DNA from: Cordia subcordata
Lineage: Eukaryota > Streptophyta > Magnoliopsida > Boraginales > Cordiaceae
Length of the DNA: 64,000 nt
Reading direction: 5' to 3'
NCBI GenBank assembly: GCA_028554755.1
Contig: JAPTOF010000009.1
Location: forward strand, 1,468,501-1,532,500
The notes beneath the pieces were generated by a model. The model made no database searches. It worked only from the letters and a program-made list of their open reading frames with translations, and was not told where the DNA came from. The first letter of the stretch is position 1. Each line of letters opens with the position of its first letter. Of this stretch, positions 1 through 11,485 are shown piece after piece. The translations under genes were made by a program, and so were the position numbers.

Positions 1-170
1 ATTTGCAGTAAGTGATTATATTAGGCATGTCAGTGTAAATCACATTGGTTCTTTTGCCTTCCATTGAGAAAGTTTGGAAAAATGTGCTGTCTTCACTTAT
101 AATTAACAATTGAGAAAGTATGCTGTCTAAAATTTTTTTGTAGTTAGTAACTGATTTGCCGGTTTTCTAG

Positions 171-748
171 ATTCTTCAATTCACATGATAGGGAATTTCA
201 TGTTGCCACTCTTCCTTACAAGCCAGATTTCAAAGTCATGCCTGAGGGTTGGGATGGCACCACACGAGATCCAGATGAGGTGCACTTTGAAATATCAATG
301 AAGGAAGACGAGATGTTATACCAAGAATTTGTCCAGAGGATGAACTTCAATAAGATGAACATGCATATGCCTAACCTTAGGAGACAAGAATTACTATGAA
401 GCAGTTAAGGTCGTACTTATGGATCAAGTCCAAGACAAGAGGAAGAATACTATTACTATCTTGTCTGTTAACAAAACAATTTTCTGGTAATTAGCAAATC
501 TAGTTGACATCATAAATTTTGTTTTACAGATGGCAAAACAGGTTAAAGTTCACAAGTATAGCCGAAGACGCCCATTGGAAGGATGGAATTTCATGGTTGA
601 GAAGCTAGGGCCACATGGAAAGCGTGGAAATGGTGGTGGCTGGAAATTCGTTAGTGTGGCAGATGGATCAAGTCGACCCCTTAATGAATATGAAAAGATG
701 TTTGTAAAGCGAGAGACTCCCCGTCGTCGGAGGAAGATTCTCCCATAA
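171..748 (+). CDS. C-terminal exons of an unrecognised conserved-looking plant gene (5' part outside window)
   Basis: I see two coding stretches. The first begins at 171 after a TTTTCTAG acceptor and reads in the frame starting at 172, with a tryptophan- and acid-rich segment (YKPDFKVMPEGWDG, then DPDEVHFEISMKEDE). The second, 530-748, follows a TTTTACAG acceptor. It encodes a basic, glycine-rich tail (HKYSRRRPLEGWNF, GPHGKRGNGGGWKF, then RETPRRRRKILP) and ends with TAA. The composition and lack of repeats look like a real host gene, not a transposon. I do not recognise the family and give no function; a nucleic-acid-binding role is only suggested by the basic tail. No GT donor is visible in the first exon before its in-frame TGA at 397-399, so the exact join is unresolved. 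The next frame continues openly through 383-470, which could mean an indel. Confidence 0.6.
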
Positions 749-1412
749 TTCCACGCTGTGGCAGCTCAAAGGTGGTTAGAGTGCAAAGCATTTTTGCCCC
801 TCTTTAGAAGTTATACCATATGTAATGGCTTAAAATTTTGATGGCTGTTTTTAAAATCAGTAGTGTAACTCAGCTAGTTGGTAGTATCACATTTCTTCTT
901 TGTATGATGCCGTCTTTTTGCAGATTCATCCTTGACCTCTGAATCTTTTTGCTATGAAGAAACTGATTCACATGAGCACTAGTCCCTTGTCAGACCCCAA
1001 AAGTGACCTTGCTCTACAGGTGATAATAGAGCTGGTAGGCTCTGGCCTTTAGCGGCATTTGATGCAGTCTTCCCAGTCGAGCAACTTTGATGATAATGAT
1101 GACATAAATCTTTTCTTTTCCGGCTTTTGCACTTTTTGTTTTTCCCTTCCAGGTCTGCTTGAATCATATAGATGATGATGCTACAAATTGATAAAGTTCC
1201 CACTGGAGTTTGATTGATTAGTTGGTGATTCTAGAATTAGCGCCCGAAAGGATTTTTTGTTGATTTAGTTTGGACTCATTTTTGCCCATGTATGTTGTGC
1301 TCGAGGTTTCTGGCTTATGTAGTGCTTTTAGTTATTATATCTCTTTACTTGTGGTATTACTATTCTTCAACAATAATGGACTCAATATACTTTTTTGAGA
1401 GTGACGTGTTAA
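749..1412. other. 3' flank of the first gene, no gene seen
   Basis: This stretch directly follows the stop codon at 748 and probably includes the 3' untranslated region. Reading frames here are short and of low complexity. I see no transposon ends or RNA gene. Confidence 0.5.
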
Positions 1413-1640
1413 GGGCTTGTTTGGATTGGCTTTTTTTTTAGGAAAAAAGATTTTAAAAAAAAAGTTTATATTAAATTTATAATAACTATTTAATTTGGCT
1501 TTAAAAAAAATTGAAATTTCGAACAAGCTCAAATATAATTTTTTTGTAGAAGTTAGAATTTTCAACGTCTAAAAAAAAGTTATTTTTTTAAAATTGTTAA
1601 AAAAATCACTTTTGAAAAAAGTCAATTCAAACAAGATTCA
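1413..1640. mobile_element. MITE with TTGTTTGRATTGRC terminal inverted repeats
   Basis: The left end reads GGGCTTGTTTGGATTGGC followed by a T-run. The right end, reverse-complemented, reads CTTGTTTGAATTGACTTTTT, so about 20 bp form an imperfect terminal inverted repeat around an A/T-rich core of about 190 bp without coding potential. The same ends occur on the split MITE at 3349-3468 and 24314-24436. The superfamily is not certain; short AT-rich elements with this kind of end are common in plants. I could not settle the target duplication. Confidence 0.6.
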
Positions 1641-3348
1641 AATCTATTTGTTGAGAGGGCCTATGCGTCTGGCATAGGAACCATCAGATTCCTATACTTC
1701 TTGGACAATAGGTCTTTATGAAGCCTATAGTTCAAACTTTGCTTACTTTTATTAAACAGGATGTGTATATTAGGCATGGACATGTGGCACGTGTGTGTAC
1801 AGTTACGTCAATGTGTTTGTGTTTTGCAGATTGGTATTATGAGGTGAGTGCAATGGCAACAAATATGAGATTTTTCTATGTTTGTTGGAATTTTGTATCG
1901 AAGGTTTTTGAGTTTATTTGCCTTTTGTTACTCAATTTTGCGCACTTGAATTGGATTGGTTGGTAATTATTTCTCGGATTGTTCATGTGGGTGATAGATT
2001 GGTGAATGAGCGAAAAGTTGATTGATGCCAAAATGAAATTGTTAATTGTTCTTCCAGTAGGCAGTAAGGTATTTGAAGTAGGCTGTAGAAAGTTATTTGG
2101 TTCGCTTATGTTCCATAAAAAAGGAAGTTGTTTGTTTGGAAAGCTTGCCATGGAATTTTAGCAGCTAATTTTGGTATGTATTGGAGAGATTAGAATCTTC
2201 TCGTATCAAGATTTCTCTCGTATTAATGTGAGAGAATCATTTCAACTATTTATATGTTGATTAAAGTTATCACAACTATTAATCTAAACAAATACCAAAA
2301 AAAGTGGGGGGTGGAAGGGAGAAATTTTTTTGAAAAAATTTAACATGTATGACTGACATGTTTTTGGTTTTTACTTATGAATGGTCAGGATTTCGCTCAT
2401 ATCAATATGAGAAATCTTAATCGGTACTGGAGGGCATTATGCAAGATCTCTTAATTGTCCTATTTGCTTAATTGTCCAAAAATTGCTATAGTTTGCCCCA
2501 TAACTTCTACTGCTACCGCCGAGACGCATTGTCAACAACATTATGAGAATGGGATCCCTGCCTTGTGGTCAGAGCCAATATGTGGGACGCTGAGAGATGC
2601 AACACAAATGCAGCTTATCATCGACACTTACACCGAGCAGCCCTCCTATCCATTTTTAGGGATCATTGTGGTTTTCTAGTACATGACATTGCTCGGCCAG
2701 CTGACGCTTTTCAAGTTCCAAGTATTAGCATTCTAAGATGTTTGTTTTCTGCCCTGTAGTTTTTCTACTGTTACTTTTGAGATGTTACAACAAAATCCTT
2801 ACCTAGACTATCTCTCAACCTGATTGATCGATACACTAGAGAAATCAATAAGTGATAGCTGATATGCGTCGCAATTGCAGCATCTTAACCTCTGTGTTAG
2901 TTTTCATTTTGTATTTAGAATTGCTAATTTGCCTGTTCATTTGGGCAGCCAAGTGCTATTTATCTTTCTCTCCCTATCCAGTGGGTCAGCTACTTACCTT
3001 TTTGTTTTGCGATAGGATGTGTAGTTTGTATCTTTGTCACTACTGGGGTTGGTTAAATATCAAAATACTCGCTTTCTTTAAGAAAAAGAAAGAAAAATAA
3101 TGTTTTATTGATTGAGAGGGTAACTTGATGATAAAAATCGAAAGTGCATATTGTAATTAGATATAACAGTGGGTTCTGTTAGATGTGTGATGTCTTTACG
3201 ATTAGTTGGGGACATTTTGTGTGTCCAATTGAAATTCACATGCAGACAATTAATTTCGTGGAAATGATGCATGGTAATTTGATGCATTTGTCAGTCCAGT
3301 GGCATACTATTGCATCGATATGATCGCATGGAAAATGAATATACGTAG
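1641..3348. other. Intergenic region
   Basis: There is no convincing gene here. Open frames such as 2455-2679 have no recognisable motif. The stretch 2209-2418 has imperfect inverted ends and is listed separately. The rest is ordinary AT-rich sequence. Confidence 0.45.
2209..2418. mobile_element. Possible small MITE
   Basis: The left end begins AGATTTCTCTCGTATTAATG. The reverse complement of the right end reads AGATTTCTCATATTGATATG, and both continue into a GAGNGAAATC-like motif. This gives roughly 30 bp of imperfect inverted repeat bounding about 210 bp. The core is AT-rich and non-coding. No target duplication was confirmed. Confidence 0.4.
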
Positions 3349-3468
3349 GACTTTTTTGAATTGGTTTTTTTTTTTTTTTGTTAATTATTTTTGAAAAAGG
3401 TATTTTTTAAGAAATTAAAAATTTTGGTTTCTGAAAAAAAGTTATATTTGAGTTTTTCTCAAATTTTC
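3349..3468. mobile_element. Left half of a MITE split by element A
   Basis: The left end TTTTTTGAATTGG plus a long T-run resembles the MITE end at 1413. The sequence stops at the TG of element A at 3469 and resumes on the far side at 24314. Confidence 0.55.
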
Positions 3469-5409
3469 TGTCACGAACCAAAACTACCGGTAAGTAAGGC
3501 AAATAAACCTGACATTCTTTATCAGAGCACTAACACATTCACAATAACAATACCATCTTTAATACAAAAAGTACTAAAAATCTCCATAATAAGAACATAT
3601 ATCATAAGATCCTAATACATTTCTCAGTTTCAGGAAACACAGGTCTTACACATAAAATATAGGTTCTAACTTACTTGTCCATCATACATAATAATATATT
3701 CCTAAATCTTAGTATATCGGTACATAGCCACTACTACTTGCATAGACTTCTAGGAAGGCCACAACCTAAGTTCGAACCCAACTTTCACTCGTCATTTGCA
3801 AAAGGAAGTACAACTTTTGGATGAGAAGAAGGCTCGGTAAGTAGAACATACTCGAACAGGTTTAGTAGATCAAAAGGTACAATGGCAAAGTAACAATAAC
3901 AAAATAAACGAAGGATAATGGATAACTGGAGAAAACTTGATTTCAATAATGAAGAGTTGGAAGAATGAATAATAGTGTCAAAACTAGTGATCTCTCAATC
4001 ATTGACTTGTAATAGGAAGAAGTTGGACAAAATGAGATGATACATATACGATAGAAACTTAGTCGTGGCACTTTCTTTAGCATTTTAAATGTTAACAAGA
4101 CAAAGTAAAATAATTTCTTAACTTCCCAAGAAAACTCTAATATCAAAGATATAAATATATATCGATTCTCATTCTTTCTTTCTAATGCAATAAACATCAA
4201 CATTTATTCAATATCTTTCAAGAATTTTGTTCATGCTGTGGCTACCTTTACTTGAGAAGCACCAGTCATTCACTCAATCATTAGTGAGTTTAAGGCCCCA
4301 CAAGTCGTGCAGGATATCCCAATCAATGGTGTACCATAGCGATAACATTCAATACGATAATAGTGTGTTGACTATTAACCCCTGTCAACTAGGATCAATA
4401 TTTCTAGTTTTTAACCATCTCACACTAGAAAAGGCATAACACGTCTGAATCATTTTTCTAGAAATAATTAATAATATGTAAACATTTCCATGATCGAAAA
4501 AGCATTTTCTAATCACATTGTTCGCTGTTACTAACGCTTCTAAATGTTCATAGAATCAAAATGTGTTTTTAATGCTTTATGTGATCAACATTGAAACTTG
4601 AAAGATGTTCAAATAGATTACTGGAAATAAACTATTATAAATGTTATAAATGTAAGGGTCAAATACTGTATATAAGTATATTATCTTTTCAACCTATGAC
4701 TAATTGGAATTGCATATTCAATAAACAGTTCAGTAAAATTTTGTAAAGAAGTGACTCATAGGGCGCATACCAATGAGAAAGCCTCTTGTAAAGGAAACAG
4801 AAAAAAAAAAATTGATACATTACACGTATATATTGGAAATCATTTGGTAAGAAAATCAATAGAATAATACCAAAGGAAAAAAAAAAAAGAAGACACCATT
4901 ATAAAAGACTTGAAAGCTTACTCATGTTGACAAGTTGGTCATTGCCATTAACTTTTAGAATTTAGTGTAAAGAAAGAAAAACAATTTCAAAGAAAGGGTT
5001 CAATAGAAGAGGAAATTTCACTTACCTTTAACCCAACTTAAATCAAAGCCAAATCTAATCTTCAAATCCAAAGTTTATACTTCAACCTTATAAACCCACA
5101 TCAAGAACAAAAGTAATTCAGTCAAAATCCTACTCAAATATAATATTCTTGTTAAATTTTAACATATTAAAGAATAAAAGTCATCCCTAATTCTATAAGG
5201 CATCATCTCGAACACTTGGTGGGTAGTACTTAGAAGGCCCCTAATCACTAATAGTTTTCACCATCTTCACAATTTATTGAAGTTTTGTAGAGATCAGAAT
5301 GTTATTTTTTTTCCCTTTAAGCTATGATCTATTTTCGCAAAAGGCAGAAGAGAAAACATTCCTAACTTCAATTTCACCTCCCATAACTTTCATTTTACCG
5401 TTCCATCTT

Positions 5410-5461
<52 letters not shown>

Positions 5462-5514
5462 CACTTAAAAAGTTTGGTTTAACCAGACGAGCTCTATTTG
5501 ACCAAGGTATTACA
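3469..5514 (-). repeat. Element A left LTR (3' LTR on the minus strand)
   Basis: This LTR aligns along its length with 21684-24313 (shared blocks include CATAGCCACTACTAC and TCAAGAATTTNGTTCATGCT). It begins TGTCACG and ends TTACA. It carries a (CT)n run at 5412-5459 that the other LTR lacks, having CTTTTTCTTTTTTT instead. Many scattered differences indicate an old insertion. Confidence 0.85.
5412..5459. repeat. (CT)n microsatellite
   Basis: An uninterrupted CT dinucleotide run inside the left LTR of element A. The partner LTR at about 24240 does not have it, so it expanded after insertion. Confidence 0.9.
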
Positions 5515-5530
5515 TCCTCCCCCTCAAAAT
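5515..5530 (-). promoter_or_regulatory. Polypurine tract of element A
   Basis: On the minus strand the sequence is TTTTGAGGGGGAGGA, directly adjoining the TGTAATAC start of the 3' LTR. This is the expected plus-strand priming site for Ty3-type elements and fixes the element's orientation. Confidence 0.8.
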
Positions 5531-5549
5531 AAAGTTTCGTCCTTAAAAC

Positions 5550-6826
5550 TTACCTTGTTCCAAAAAAAAGAAATCGATACTTCTCACATATTTCCTCTTC
5601 AAGCTCCCACATTGCTTCCTTATGAGTCCAATTTGTCCACTGAACTTTCACATATGGTATGGTGCATCGTCTTAACTCTTGCTCCTTTCGACCCACGACA
5701 GCAACTGGTACTTCTTCATCTGACAAATATTGTCGTAGTTGCAACAGTTCTAGTTGTAGGATATAACCAGGATCCGTATTATATTTTCTCAACTAAGATA
5801 CATGAAATACATTGTGTATCCCAACTAAGGATGGAGGAAGTGTAATCTTGTAGGCAACATTGCCTATCCTCTCTAGTATCTCAAACAAGCCAACATAATG
5901 AGGATATACATGATCACCAACCTCAAAGGATATATCCTTTCTTCTTTTGTCAACCTAATTCTTCTGTCAATCTTGAGCTTCCTTAAGTCTTTCTCTTATA
6001 AACATCACCTTTTTTTCAGTCTCCTCCAAAAGCTGAGGTCCTATGAATTTTTTCTCTCCCAAATTCCAATAAAGTGGTGTTCTGCATTTTCTTTCCATAT
6101 AGTGCTTCATATGGTGCCATCTGTATACTTGTCTGGTAGCTATTGTTGTAAGCAAACTCTACAATTGTTAAATGCTTATCCCAATTATCACCAAATTCCA
6201 CAACGCATGCAGTTAACATATCCTCAATTATTTATATCATCCTTTCCCATTGTCCATCTATTTGAGGATGATATGATATGCTAAGTTTGACCTCTATTCC
6301 CATAACATTCTGTAAACTTCTCTAAAACTTTGAAGTAAATCTTGGATCTTGATCCGAAACGATCTCCTTAGGAATCCCATGCAATTGAACAACCTCATAT
6401 ATGTAGAGTTTTGCTAACCTCTGCATAGGGTAATCCATCTATATCTGTAGAAAATGCGTTGGTAAGTTAGTCAATTATTACCCATATAGCATCATGCTTT
6501 TCTTTTGTCTTAGGAAGTCCATCTACAAAATCCATTGAAATGCATTCCTATTTCCATTCAGGCATACCTAAGGGCTACAATAGACCTGAAGGCTTTTGGT
6601 GTTTAACTTTGACCTTCTGACAAGTTAGACACCTTTAAATGAACTCTCCAATCTCGTACTTCATGTTTCTCCACCAGAAATGATTCCTTAAATCTCGATA
6701 CATCGTAGTACCACCAGGTTGAATGGAGAAACGTGATCCATGTGCTTCAGAGAGAATCTCTTTCTTAAGTTCCTCATCCTTAGGCACGCACAACCCATCG
6801 TCATAATGCAAAGTGCCATTGTTCAT
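5550..6826 (-). pseudogene. Element A integrase and chromodomain remnant
   Basis: On the minus strand, 6826-6635 encodes the integrase N-terminal zinc-binding region (EAHGSRFSIQPGGTTMYRDL), with CLTCQK following after a stop near 6630. About 6219-5967 gives the end of the core (FAYNNSYQTSIQMAPYEALYG). 5792-5550 gives a chromodomain-like tail (VKVQWTNWTHKEAMWELEEE). In intact relatives these join strand transfer to chromatin targeting. Several stops and frameshifts separate the blocks, so no functional protein is made. The block between about 6280 and 6630, which should hold the first catalytic aspartates, is the most damaged. Confidence 0.8.
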
Positions 6827-6935
6827 TTTCTAACTCCATTCTTATATTCTGTAAATATGCATCATTCTTTTGAGTAATCTTAATTCTTTCCAGCAAAATA
6901 GGTTGCAAAACTAAATAAGATAACACACTATTCCC

Positions 6936-7331
6936 TTATCCAAAAAGAACCTCAATTTGCAATTTCTCAAACTCTTCAATCATCTCTTCTTGAGAAGTGA
7001 GTAATGTTGCCGTACTCCTAGTAGGTTTATGGCTAAGAGCATCTGCTACCTTATTAGCCTTCCCTAGATGATAGTGGATCTTCAAATCATAATACTTAAT
7101 AAGCTCTGGCCATCTCCTTTGCCTTAGGTTAAACTCTTTCTGGGAGAATAAGTACTTAAGGCTCTTATGATCCTTATAAACTTCACATAACACTCCATAA
7201 AGATAATGTCGCCAAATCTTTAGAGCAAAAACTACTGCCTCTAATTCCAAATCATGGGTAGGATAGTTCTGGTCGTGAGTCTTTAGTTGTCTGGAAGCAT
7301 AAGCAATGACCTTATCATCCTGCATTAGTAC
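6936..7331 (-). pseudogene. Element A RNase H remnant, second half
   Basis: On the minus strand this reads [17 protein letters not shown], then [21 protein letters not shown] and [10 protein letters not shown], the standard Ty3 RNase H core, followed by the connection [17 protein letters not shown]. It resumes exactly where 18968-19229 stops: the codons for C-V-L are restored if element B and one ACAAC copy are removed. The canonical TDHKSL appears as KDHKSL. Confidence 0.85.
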
Positions 7332-7767
7332 ACAACTGATGCGCTATTTGAACACAAGCCTAAAAAGCCCGCAAGAGCACAGGTCGTGTAGTGTAGTGTG
7401 TGCAAGTACAGGGTCAAATCCATGGGAAGGCTTAACGTGTATAGTGTCCTAAACTAAGTGTGTCCTAAAAGCTACGTGTTAAGGTCCTAACTACAATGTT
7501 TTTGGGGTTTTTGGTTTAATTAGAGCTCGAAAAAGATAAACCTAATCTAAAGGCAAGGAAATAAAAGATGTGTGTGTATATGTGACGGGGGAATCAAGTG
7601 ATCTAAGGGGATTCAAACATCAAAAATGGGGGACTAAGGTGATTACGTCTTGTTTATGATGAGTACTACGTCTTTTTAGGGTTACTTGATGGATTATACT
7701 AAGTGCTCTAATCTAGACCTATAATTAGCCTTCTAATTGGTACCCTGGCCTCAGTGCGGGTCCGTCC

Positions 7768-7944
7768 CTAGGTGGCGATACCTAGTAGTATAACGTGGTC
7801 TTTATGACTTAGAAATTAGGGCTAGCCAATAAGGTTCTAGGTGAGTGTAGATAGATATAACCCTAGCACTTAGTCCACTAATTAGTTCCCTAATTTGATC
7901 CTAGGACTCGATGCGATTCCGTCCCTAAGCTTCGCCCAACTTAG
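7768..7944 (-). other. Paired leader hairpins in element B left LTR
   Basis: Hairpin 1 (7768-7785) is CTAGGT-GGCGAT-ACCTAG. Hairpin 2 (7925-7944) is CTAAGC-TTCGCCCA-ACTTAG. On the sense (minus) strand the closing pair of hairpin 2 becomes U-G, whereas the DNA plus strand would have C-A. The loops contain GGCGA and TCGCC, which are exact complements on one strand. Both hairpins lie 0.85-1.0 kb past the TATA box, in transcribed leader. Function is unknown. Confidence 0.6.
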
Positions 7945-8817
7945 AGCTACAGTGTGGTCCTTATAAACCTAGGGTGTTAGGGTGGACTAACTAGCCTTCC
8001 TAAGTGAACTAAGGTCAACTAAACTTATCTAGACTTCTATTAGCTGGATTTAAAGCCAAAGGGGACTCGACCTAGGCTAGTTACTGGTTGTGCACCATTG
8101 ATCGCATCACAATAGCAGAAATTGTCATTAAAGCACAAAGCAAACACATCTAGGGCATGGAATTTGAGAATAAATTGGTATATTCTACTACTAAACAAAT
8201 TGACATGCTTAGATTATACCATTTTAAGCAATAGCACCTGACATGTAAGCAATAAAAGCTATTTATGCTATTAAGTATGCTAACACACAGAGACATGTAT
8301 ATATTTATACCCACTTCATGTAATCACCACACAAATACATAGACATGCTAGCATAATGATCTAAAAATGGTTAATAGCACAATAAACTTCAATATACATA
8401 TGCTACATTATTGAGGCATCTCAACAAACACATAGACATGTATGTAAAATAGCTTTTGAAACCCTAAGCATAAAGCATATATACATAAATCCCTCAAGTT
8501 CCTAATAATAAAAATTAGTGATCAATCCATAAAGAAAAGATATGACATAGCTCTAATTACACATAATTAGACTTAGGATAAAAGAGAGACACCCTTCTAT
8601 CCATAGCCAAGCTTTACAATCCATGAGCTATGCCACAAATCCTAGTGTTTGATCCTTTTGGATCCTTGATTCCACATGTTAAATATGTTTAGAAGTGAGT
8701 GTGTGAGGTGATTTTTGGTGGATTTTGGGTTTTTTGATTTGGTTGGTGTTCTCCTTCAAAAATGACTGAAAAGTGGCTTAAATAGAACTGAAATTACGTC
8801 TAGCTGAGGGCCCAGTT

Positions 8818-8935
8818 GGTCGACCGACTTTAGGGCTAAATCAACCGGCTAAAATTGGCCCAGATTTTGATTTGGCCAATTGCCCTAGCCAGTTGACCGG
8901 CCTTGACAGGAGGTCAACCGGTCTTGACAGTAAAA
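8818..8935 (-). promoter_or_regulatory. Palindromic CCGGTC/GTCGAC array upstream of TATA, element B left LTR
   Basis: This block repeats variants of GGTCGACCG: TTGGTCGACCGACTT, CAACCGGCTAA, CAGTTGACCGGCC, AGGTCAACCGGTC. On the minus strand it ends about 40 bp upstream of the TATA-like CTATTTAAG, the position of a U3 enhancer region. The regulatory role is inferred from position only. Confidence 0.5.
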
Positions 8936-9423
8936 TGCTCATATCTCATTCGTTTTGGCTCTGGCTCGCGCATTGTTTTTTTCTATGGCTTCGTACCACT
9001 TTGGGGGATCTTCCAAGACATCTTTTGTACCCTAAAACATGTTCAAATTTGTCCATGTCCTTTTTGGTTGCAAGCTCCGAATTTGGCTCATGTTGCGCTT
9101 GGTTTCGCCTCAGTTGCTCCTTCCTTCGTCTGGTCACTTCCAAATGCATTTTTCTTCGTTCCTTTATGTCCGAAACACCCTTTGATTTTTTCCACACTCC
9201 AAGAACCCTCAATTAAGCTCCAATTGTCTCTCTAAATCACACCTAAAACAAGCAACAAGCTCGCATTAGTATAGCATTTAAATCCTAACTTCATCTATGA
9301 ACATGTAAACCCTAATATATACAAGTAGGACCTAAATGCGATACTAATACATTAAATGAAGCTCAAAATACCTCAAAAAAAGTATATATATGCAATACAT
9401 ATACACACAACACAAACACATCA

Positions 9424-9436
9424 ACACCCCCAAACC
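9424..9436 (-). promoter_or_regulatory. Polypurine tract of element B
   Basis: On the minus strand GGTTTGGGGGTGT directly precedes the TGATGTG start of the 3' LTR. A related purine motif preceded by CTTGAGGACAAGC lies internally at about 12156-12195. Confidence 0.75.
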
Positions 9437-9974
9437 TTTTATTTACTTGTCCCCAAGCAAGCCTAATCCTAAGTTTAACCCTAAAGTCGATACAAAGGGT
9501 TGCCGAAGGAATTGACTCGCTATCACAATTAGCTTAAGAAGCATGAAGGGGGGTTCCTATTGTGGAGAGATCCTCAAGTCTCTTCAGATCCTTCCTCTAC
9601 TCATGAAGAGCCTCGAACCTCGTGGGTAGTTCCCAAGTAGCCAAACCACCACAAGCCTAGGATTCTAACGTATGTGATATGTTGTGTTGTTGTATGCATT
9701 TATGTTGTTATTTGCCCATGTTTAAGAGGTGTTAAGTGCTCACGAAGATGCATTAGTGTAGTACTTATGTTAAGAGTAGGCTTAAGCGTAAACAATTGTA
9801 CATATTGAGTTTAAGAGATAATTGCTATAGTAATTGCTTGTTTTCAACAATTTAGGTGAACTTTGGGTTAAGATCAAGATTGGACGTTGATGGGTGATGA
9901 AGATAGGAGATGCACAGGTCAAGGGGAGAAGATCGAAGGCCAAAAAGACAAAAAATGGAGAAAGAAAATTCAGC

Positions 9975-10110
9975 CGGACGACCTAGAAGAAAAATCGGTC
10001 GACCGGCCACTCCAGAGAGCTACCAGAAAAAATCGGTCAACTACCTCTCCAGAGCCGGTCGACCGACTAGGTCGACTGGCCACTCTAGAGAAGTACCACT
10101 TTGAAAGCCG
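9975..10110 (+). promoter_or_regulatory. Palindromic GGTCGACCGG array upstream of TATA
   Basis: It contains ATCGGTCGACCGGCC, AGCCGGTCGACCGACT and AGGTCGACTGGCC within about 135 bp, ending some 40 bp before the TATA-like GATATAAAAAG. The arrangement matches the other LTRs of this family. Confidence 0.5.
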
Positions 10111-10907
10111 AATGAGTTAAGAAGTTGGTCAATTGGCAGTGCGCAGATGCTGATATAAAAAGCTTGATTTTCAGACTTCAAAAGAGAGAGGATTTTTAGA
10201 CCCAATACATACACTTCACACCTACAACTCACACACTTAACCCTAGTTTTCACCCACCTCACACACTCTCTCTTACACATTTATCACTTTGAATCAAGTG
10301 GATTTAAAGGGTTCAGACATTTGGATTCAAGTTTGCTGAAGAGCTATGTACAAGATTAGCTAGGATGAAAGGGAAGCTTCATAATCTCTCTTTCATTCTA
10401 TTTTCTATTATGCTTGAGTAGACTTGTTAGCTTATGTAATAGGTTAACTATATACTCTTGCGATATGGGATTTGATGGCTAAATATATACATGTTTTGAT
10501 TTTCTTATTCAAATGGTTATTTTCTCATTCATGTCTAAGTTGATAAAATGCCTAAATGAGTAGCATGTGCATAAATTGAAGTCTATTTGTTACTAAACAC
10601 ATCTAATTCGTACTATAATCATGTCTATATGTATGTTTGCATACCTAGTAGTGAATATGACTTCAATAATGCATACATGTTGGTTGTTAATCGATTCTAA
10701 TGGTGCAATCCAAGCATGACAATGTTGGTAGTTGAATATATCCCATTATTCACAAACACCTTGGCCTAGAACATGTATGAATGTGCTAGCAAGTTAAATC
10801 CCGCTATAGTGACCTTAGAATGACGGCATACAATTTAGGGCTAGCCTAGGTCAAGTCTCCTTTGACTTTAAATCCAGCTAATAGGTTTTCGGATAGGTTT
10901 AGTCGAC

Positions 10908-11055
10908 CCTAGCGACACTAGGTGTTGGCTTTAAATCCAACCAATGGTTTAGGTACTAGGGTAGGTTCATTCTAAGTCACTTAGGAAGCTAGTTAGTCAC
11001 TTTTAAGGCCCTAGGTCATAAGGACTACGTCGTAGCTCTAGGAGGCGCCGCCTAG
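10908..11055 (+). other. Paired leader hairpins in the cousin LTR
   Basis: Hairpin a (10908-10922) is CCTAG-CGACA-CTAGG. Hairpin b (11038-11055) is CTAGG-AGGCGCCG-CCTAG, whose loop contains the self-complementary GGCGCC. They lie about 760-890 nt past the TATA box. Hairpin a's counterpart at 28148-28162 has a U-A in place of a C-G pair. Confidence 0.6.
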
Positions 11056-11485
11056 GGACGGACCTGCACCGAGTCCTAGGGGGAAATTAAGACACTAATT
11101 AGCAACCTAGCTAAGAGCAATCACCATAGTAAGCCATCATCTTTTAATCCCATAGCATCTGAGTATAGCATCACCCATTCATAAGTTGAAGTCACCCTAA
11201 CACCTTTGCATTTGTTAGTTCCATCTAGATTAACTTGTTTCCCCATTTTCCATTCCTATGGTTAAGTTTTATTTTCTTTAGCTAGAGCTCCAATCATCCA
11301 AAAACACTAAAAATAGTTAGTTTAGGTTTTCTTTTAGGCATTCTCTAGGACACACACACGTAGAATCCATCCCACAACATAGCCTCCTTGTGGTTCGACA
11401 CCCGTTCTCGCACACACTACACTGCATCGATCCATGCACTGACGGGTCTTTAGAGCTTACACTTGAAAGACGAGACCAGCACGTA

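Larger units (their letters stand above)
7337..9423 (-). repeat. Element B left LTR (3' LTR on minus strand)
   Basis: The LTR has TG...CA ends and aligns with 14738-18962 once the solo LTR is removed. Read on the minus strand it contains in order an upstream region, a palindrome-rich block (8818-8935), a TATA-like CTATTTAAG near 8780, and a long leader with two hairpin modules (7944-7925 and 7785-7768). Confidence 0.9.
9673..11481 (+). repeat. Diverged cousin solo LTR inside element B
   Basis: It starts TGTGATATGTTG and ends GACCAGCA, bounded by CGTA copies (9669-9672 and 11482-11485; ACGTA if one base is shared). The layout matches the B-family LTR read on the plus strand: palindromes at 9975-10110, TATA at about 10149 (GATATAAAAAG), two hairpins at 10908-11055, then a terminal segment like the B-family LTR end. 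It is clearly diverged from element B's own LTRs, so it is a separate subfamily. No internal coding sequence accompanies it. Confidence 0.7.

Noticed and set aside
2455..2759. Two overlapping plus-strand frames suggesting a small gene
   Set aside because: There is no recognisable motif, no splice or promoter support, and the frames are of chance length for this composition.
11381..11410. GGTTCGACACCC as a tRNA B-box
   Set aside because: It aligns with the LTR terminal region of the B family (GGATTCGACCCC at about 17605), and no tRNA cloverleaf surrounds it.
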